Assembly (NCBI GenBank): GCA_944391365.1
Contig: CALXTH010000092.1
Location: 1 to 7,107, forward strand
Origin: an uncultured Alphaproteobacteria bacterium
GTDB lineage: Bacteria > Pseudomonadota > Alphaproteobacteria > RF32 > CAG-239
DNA: 7,107 nt
Reading direction: 5' to 3'
Of this stretch, positions 6,127 to 7,107 are shown piece after piece (position 1 is the first letter of the stretch; the number at the start of each line of letters is the position of its first letter). Below the pieces are notes generated by a model that was not told where the DNA came from, made no database searches, and worked only from the letters and a program-made list of their open reading frames with translations. The position numbers and the translations under genes are program-made.

Positions 6127-6255
6127 TATAATTGTTTTCAGTCAGAGGAAGGCATCCCGTGCCATCAACAGATTAAGTAAGACAAATTCATCCTGACAAA
6201 ATTGGCATTTATTCGGTCTCCGGGGATTAATCACATGCCGGAGGATTTTTCTTTT
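6127..6255 (+). ncRNA. Candidate small structured RNA with intrinsic terminator
   Basis: TATAAT at 6127-6132 could be a -10 box, but the -35 candidate TTGGCT (6107-6112) has only a 14-nt spacer. Downstream, GTCAGAGGA (6141-6149) can pair with TCCTGAC (6191-6197) with one bulge, enclosing a small hairpin GGCA/TGCC (6151-6163). The segment ends in CTCCGG/CCGGAG (6218-6243) followed by a T-rich run (6246-6255). No open reading frame explains these structures. Length would be about 115 nt. I recognise no known family; it could also be an unrelated terminator with chance upstream pairing. Confidence 0.35.
6217..6255 (+). terminator. Probable Rho-independent terminator, plus strand
   Basis: CTCCGG (6218-6223) and CCGGAG (6238-6243), with a flanking T-G wobble pair, enclose a 14-nt loop. 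They are followed by GATTTTTCTTTT. No plus-strand protein gene precedes it, which is why a small RNA upstream is considered. The stretch 6256-6366 holds no feature I can support. Confidence 0.5.
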
Positions 6256-6366
6256 ACTGCTCTTTTGGAGAAGTCGTTTATTTTTGGAGGTCAAATCTTA
6301 TCGGGGCAATATTTAATATCTCATATTTGTCTCTGAATAATATTTTTATGAAATTGAAAAAAGTGC

Positions 6367-6395
6367 TTGCAAAAAAATTTTTTTTAGCATAAGTA
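6367..6395 (+). promoter_or_regulatory. Promoter of tRNA-Gln
   Basis: TTGCAA (6367-6372), a 17-nt spacer made almost only of A then T, and TAAGTA (6390-6395). This is a good sigma70-like layout about 48 nt upstream of the mature tRNA 5' end. Confidence 0.65.
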
Positions 6396-6443
6396 TTGTT
6401 TGTCTTGGCATGAAAGGGAGGCTTTTCTGTCAAGGGAAAATAT

Positions 6444-6518
6444 TGGGGTGTCGCCAAGTGGTAAGGCATCGGTTTTTGGTATCGACATTCGTAGGTTCGA
6501 ATCCTGCCACCCCAGCCA
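6444..6518 (+). tRNA. tRNA-Gln: tRNA-Gln (anticodon UUG)
   Basis: A full cloverleaf can be drawn: acceptor TGGGGTG (6444-6450) with CACCCCA (6508-6514), D-arm GCC/GGC, anticodon stem TCGGT/ATCGA with one G-U pair and loop TTTTGGT giving anticodon TTG, and T-arm GTAGG-TTCGAAT-CCTGC. The discriminator is G6515 and CCA is encoded at 6516-6518. The promoter and terminator flanking it mean it is transcribed alone. Confidence 0.97.
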
Positions 6519-6528
6519 AGATAGGTAG

Positions 6529-6562
6529 AGGTTAGATTTTTGAGTCTAACCTTTTGTTTTTT
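6529..6562 (+). terminator. Rho-independent terminator of tRNA-Gln
   Basis: AGGTTAGA (6529-6536) pairs perfectly with TCTAACCT (6545-6552), followed at once by a T-rich run (6552-6562). It begins 11 nt after the tRNA CCA end. Confidence 0.92.
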
Positions 6563-6576
6563 AAGGATATTTTGTG

Positions 6577-6626
6577 GTTCGTATAATATGTTTTCAAACC
6601 TAGCCTTTTTTACTGCCTATACGAAC
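6577..6626. repeat. Inverted repeat with 9-bp arms
   Basis: GTTCGTATA (6577-6585) and TATACGAAC (6618-6626) are perfect inverted copies 32 bp apart. The arm text resembles half-sites of tyrosine recombinases (Xer/lox style), but the spacing is far longer than the 6-8 bp of such sites. A hairpin or a pair of operator half-sites is equally possible. Confidence 0.55.
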
Positions 6627-6768
6627 AAGCTTTCACAACTATCTTTATTTTTCAATAACTTAACCAGTTCGAATACAGTTTGTCGTTTTGGGATTATTTT
6701 TTAGAAAAAGTCGGATTTGAAACCGCCTAAAATAAAAATTTTTGACGTTACCGACGATTTATTTTGGC

Positions 6769-6876
6769 TCCGACGGCTAGCCCCAGAGGTTACAGCATAC
6801 GGCTCTGGCCTGCTGGTTGTCGCACCTGTACTCTCCGGTCGGGATATGCCTATCCTCTGCCCCACATCGGCTAAGC
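6769..6876. other. GC-rich self-complementary island of unknown function (possible structured RNA)
   Basis: This block is clearly more GC-rich than the AT-rich DNA on both sides. It can form several stems: TAGCC (6778-6782) with GGCTA (6869-6873); CAGAGG (6784-6789) with CCTCTG (6854-6859); CAGCA (6793-6797) with TGCTG (6811-6815), enclosing GGC/GCC; and GGATA/TATCC around TGCC (6842-6855), which competes with part of the outer stem. No open frame with a start codon and ribosome binding site crosses it. It does not show the conserved motifs I would expect of RNase P RNA, SRP RNA or tmRNA. The transcribed strand is unknown. A 10-bp palindrome TGACTAGTCA follows at 6884-6893. Confidence 0.4.
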
Positions 6877-6990
6877 TTAAAAATGACTAGTCAAAATTGA
6901 AGGAGCCCTTTACGTGCAGGCTTAAAATAGATGTATGCGTTTTTAGTAGATAATTAAATTACAAAATAAACCCTAAAACCAATCTTTTAT

Positions 6991-7022
6991 AAAAATGACC
7001 CCTTGCCTTTAAGGGCAAGAGG
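6991..7022 (-). terminator. Probable Rho-independent terminator for the right-edge gene
   Basis: Plus-strand arms CCCCTTGCC (6999-7007) and GGCAAGAGG (7014-7022) give a 9-bp minus-strand stem with one G-T pair and a 6-nt loop. A T-run (A at 6991-6995 on the plus strand) follows after 3 nt. Confidence 0.7.
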
Positions 7023-7052
7023 TTTAAAATGTTACATTTTAAGTCTTACTAT

Positions 7053-7107
7053 TTACTTTAAACGGTAAGTTCCTTGTTCTCCTTCAACTTTCTCCAAGGG
7101 ATATTTA
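7053..7107 (-). CDS. C-terminal end of an unidentified gene (partial)
   Basis: A minus-strand gene probably enters from the right, because a terminator on that strand lies 30 nt after the proposed stop. The preferred frame ends ...GEQGTYRLK with TAA at 7055-7053, 17 residues visible. A second frame is also open and stops at 7060-7058 (ending ...KENKELTV), so the frame is not certain. Too little is visible to name a family. Confidence 0.35.
   Translation of the reverse strand, partial: KYPLEKVEGEQGTYRLK

Noticed and set aside
6278..6469. Minus-strand frame of 63 codons
   Set aside because: It overlaps the tRNA-Gln promoter and tRNA 5' half in antisense and shows no binding site or recognisable pattern.
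6667..6674. GTTCGAAT matching the tRNA T-loop, as a possible attachment-site repeat
   Set aside because: Only 8 nt match the tRNA-Gln gene; the rest of the T-arm and acceptor is not repeated, so there is no support for an att duplication.
6707..6727. Minus-strand T-arm-like GGTTTCAAATCC, considered as part of a tmRNA or tRNA
   Set aside because: The stem has a mismatch and an 8-nt loop, and there is no acceptor stem, CCA end or tag frame nearby.
6796..6805. Minus-strand GAGCCGTATG resembling the start of group II intron domain V
   Set aside because: The second half of domain V (its complementary strand ending in a TACGGTTC-like sequence) is absent, and no intron reverse transcriptase is seen.

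Overview
The window reads as chromosomal DNA of a moderately AT-rich Gram-negative bacterium. I lean towards a host-associated or gut alphaproteobacterium. The reasons are the clustered palindromic repeats of the ATCGC-GCCGGAT-ATCCGGC-GCGAT type and the exported Cys-rich protein ending in an Lcl/DUF1566-like domain. This placement is an inference; no ribosomal RNA or other taxonomic marker is present.

Layout: (1) 1-587 (+) is the C-terminal part of a secreted-type protein with Cys-rich modules and an Lcl/DUF1566-like domain, followed 7 nt later by a perfect 11-bp hairpin. (2) 588-1233 holds no convincing gene; it carries hairpins, a terminator-like structure and at least four related palindromic repeats. 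(3) 1234-2601 (-) is a homodimeric-type glycyl-tRNA synthetase with its own terminator. (4) 2689-3603 (+), divergent from it, is a HAD-superfamily hydrolase. (5) 3634-5999 (-) looks like a three-gene operon: a small membrane protein, an RlaP/YcgL-like nucleotidyltransferase and an E. coli-type CCA-adding enzyme with an HD domain. (6) 6000-6443 holds the operon promoter, a possible small structured RNA ending in a terminator, and a tRNA promoter. (7) 6444-6518 (+) is tRNA-Gln(UUG) with an encoded CCA and a strong terminator. (8) 6567-7052 has no clear gene but contains an inverted repeat and an unexplained GC-rich, strongly self-complementary island at about 6769-6876. (9) At the right edge a minus-strand gene ends, followed by its terminator.

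Most of the recognisable genes serve tRNA biology: glycine charging, CCA addition or repair, a polymerase-beta-type nucleotidyltransferase linked to RNA repair, and a tRNA gene. The RlaP-like/CCA pair is the best candidate for a functional module. The left-edge protein has features consistent with the target gene of a diversity-generating retroelement, but no reverse transcriptase or template repeat lies in the window, so that remains a hypothesis.
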